Shown here in pieces: positions 63,886 to 64,000 of a DNA stretch of 64,000 nt. Below the pieces are notes generated by a model. It did no database searches. It worked only from the letters and a program-made list of their open reading frames with translations, and had not been told where the DNA came from. The position numbers were made by a program, and so were the translations under genes. Source of the stretch: Glycomyces luteolus (lineage in GTDB: Bacteria > Actinomycetota > Actinomycetes > Mycobacteriales > Micromonosporaceae); contig NZ_JAPZVP010000009.1 of assembly GCF_027622875.1 (NCBI RefSeq), positions 189,640-253,639 of the forward strand. The letters are read 5' to 3'. Each line of letters opens with the position of its first letter. Positions within the stretch are counted from its first letter, which is position 1.

Positions 63886-64000
63886 TCATCCTGATTGGCG
63901 CTCTTGGTAGTTGAGAGTGGCGATGGCGCGGGCGATTTGGGTGGCCCGGTGTGGGTCGCAGCGGAGTTTCCGCAGGATGCGCCACTTCTTGAGTTCCGCG
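63886..64000 (-). mobile_element. C-terminal fragment of an IS transposase (runs off the window)
   Basis: The minus strand encodes 37 in-frame residues and a TGA at 63886-63888. The sequence AELKKWRILRKLRCDPHRAT followed by QIARAIATLNYQERQ resembles the C-terminus of IS5-type DDE transposases of actinobacteria, in which a xLKxWRILRKLR stretch precedes a final helix. The start lies beyond 64000. It marks a mobile element next to the AbiE remnant. Inverted repeats could not be identified from this side alone. Confidence 0.6.

Overview
The window looks like chromosomal DNA from a very high-GC actinomycete. Codon third positions are overwhelmingly G or C. Starts are often GTG. Several genes appear to lack a 5' leader (an ATG or GTG about 7-13 nt after a -10 hexamer). 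The gene families are actinobacterial: a mycobacterial-type Crp with the nth-thioredoxin-Nudix-marP block, rpmG-hadA-hadB, atpC-DUF2550, a TQXA/LPXTG surface protein, a mycosin-like protease and Streptomyces-type Nur, CebR and IdeR operators. I cannot name the genus from sequence alone.

Layout. 0.1-9.1 kb: sortase-anchored thioester protein, chorismate mutase behind a Phe/Tyr-rich leader peptide and terminator, helicase PcrA, an M23 peptidase, an iron-regulated heme oxygenase-DUF2470 fusion, a tiny secreted peptide and a GAF-GGDEF-EAL membrane protein. 9.2-12 kb: tRNA-Thr, tRNA-Met, rpmG, two MaoC-type dehydratases, a convergent 3-hydroxyacyl-CoA dehydrogenase whose stop codon is missing, and a PduO-type cobalamin adenosyltransferase. 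12.2-19 kb: a galactofuranose-type sugar ABC transporter and a drug-type ABC exporter with its own Xre regulator. 19.2-27 kb: PhoD-like phosphatase, a detached atpC-DUF2550 pair, Crp, MarP, Nudix, TlpA-like lipoprotein, endonuclease III and a subtilase. 27.2-33.3 kb: a large SseB-type protein with a small partner, then a three-gene sugar-type catabolic operon with two LacI-type operators. 33.5-41 kb: VOC protein, an isolated nuoI-nuoJ pair, DUF885 peptidase, CHAD protein, a CBM2-bearing lytic polysaccharide monooxygenase, Bcp, RdgB, RNase PH and tRNA-Leu. 41.2-50.7 kb: sulfite-oxidase-type molybdoenzyme, KatG, a two-component system with a probable frameshift, a second Bcp, and a Nur-controlled nickel/cobalt ECF transporter. 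50.8-62.7 kb: DsbA-like protein, CopC-CopD fusion, TatD, an unknown protein, MetG, a membrane protein, a class A PBP, protein O-mannosyltransferase and tRNA-Ala. 62.7-64 kb: a small accessory patch beside tRNA-Ala with an AbiEi antitoxin, an internally deleted AbiEii remnant and the end of a transposase.

Themes. Metal and redox control recurs: an IdeR box before heme oxygenase, a Nur box before the ECF transporter, KatG, two Bcp peroxiredoxins, TlpA/DsbA thiol proteins and a CopC-CopD protein. Carbohydrate use recurs as well: YtfQRT-YjfF, the DUF993 operon and the LPMO with a CebR-like operator. The most interesting non-coding signals are the aromatic-amino-acid attenuator, the hairpin that hides the CHAD ribosome binding site, and the Nur, IdeR and CebR-like operators. 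Most of the window is ordinary core genome. I do not see a CRISPR array, a prophage or a large novel defence system.
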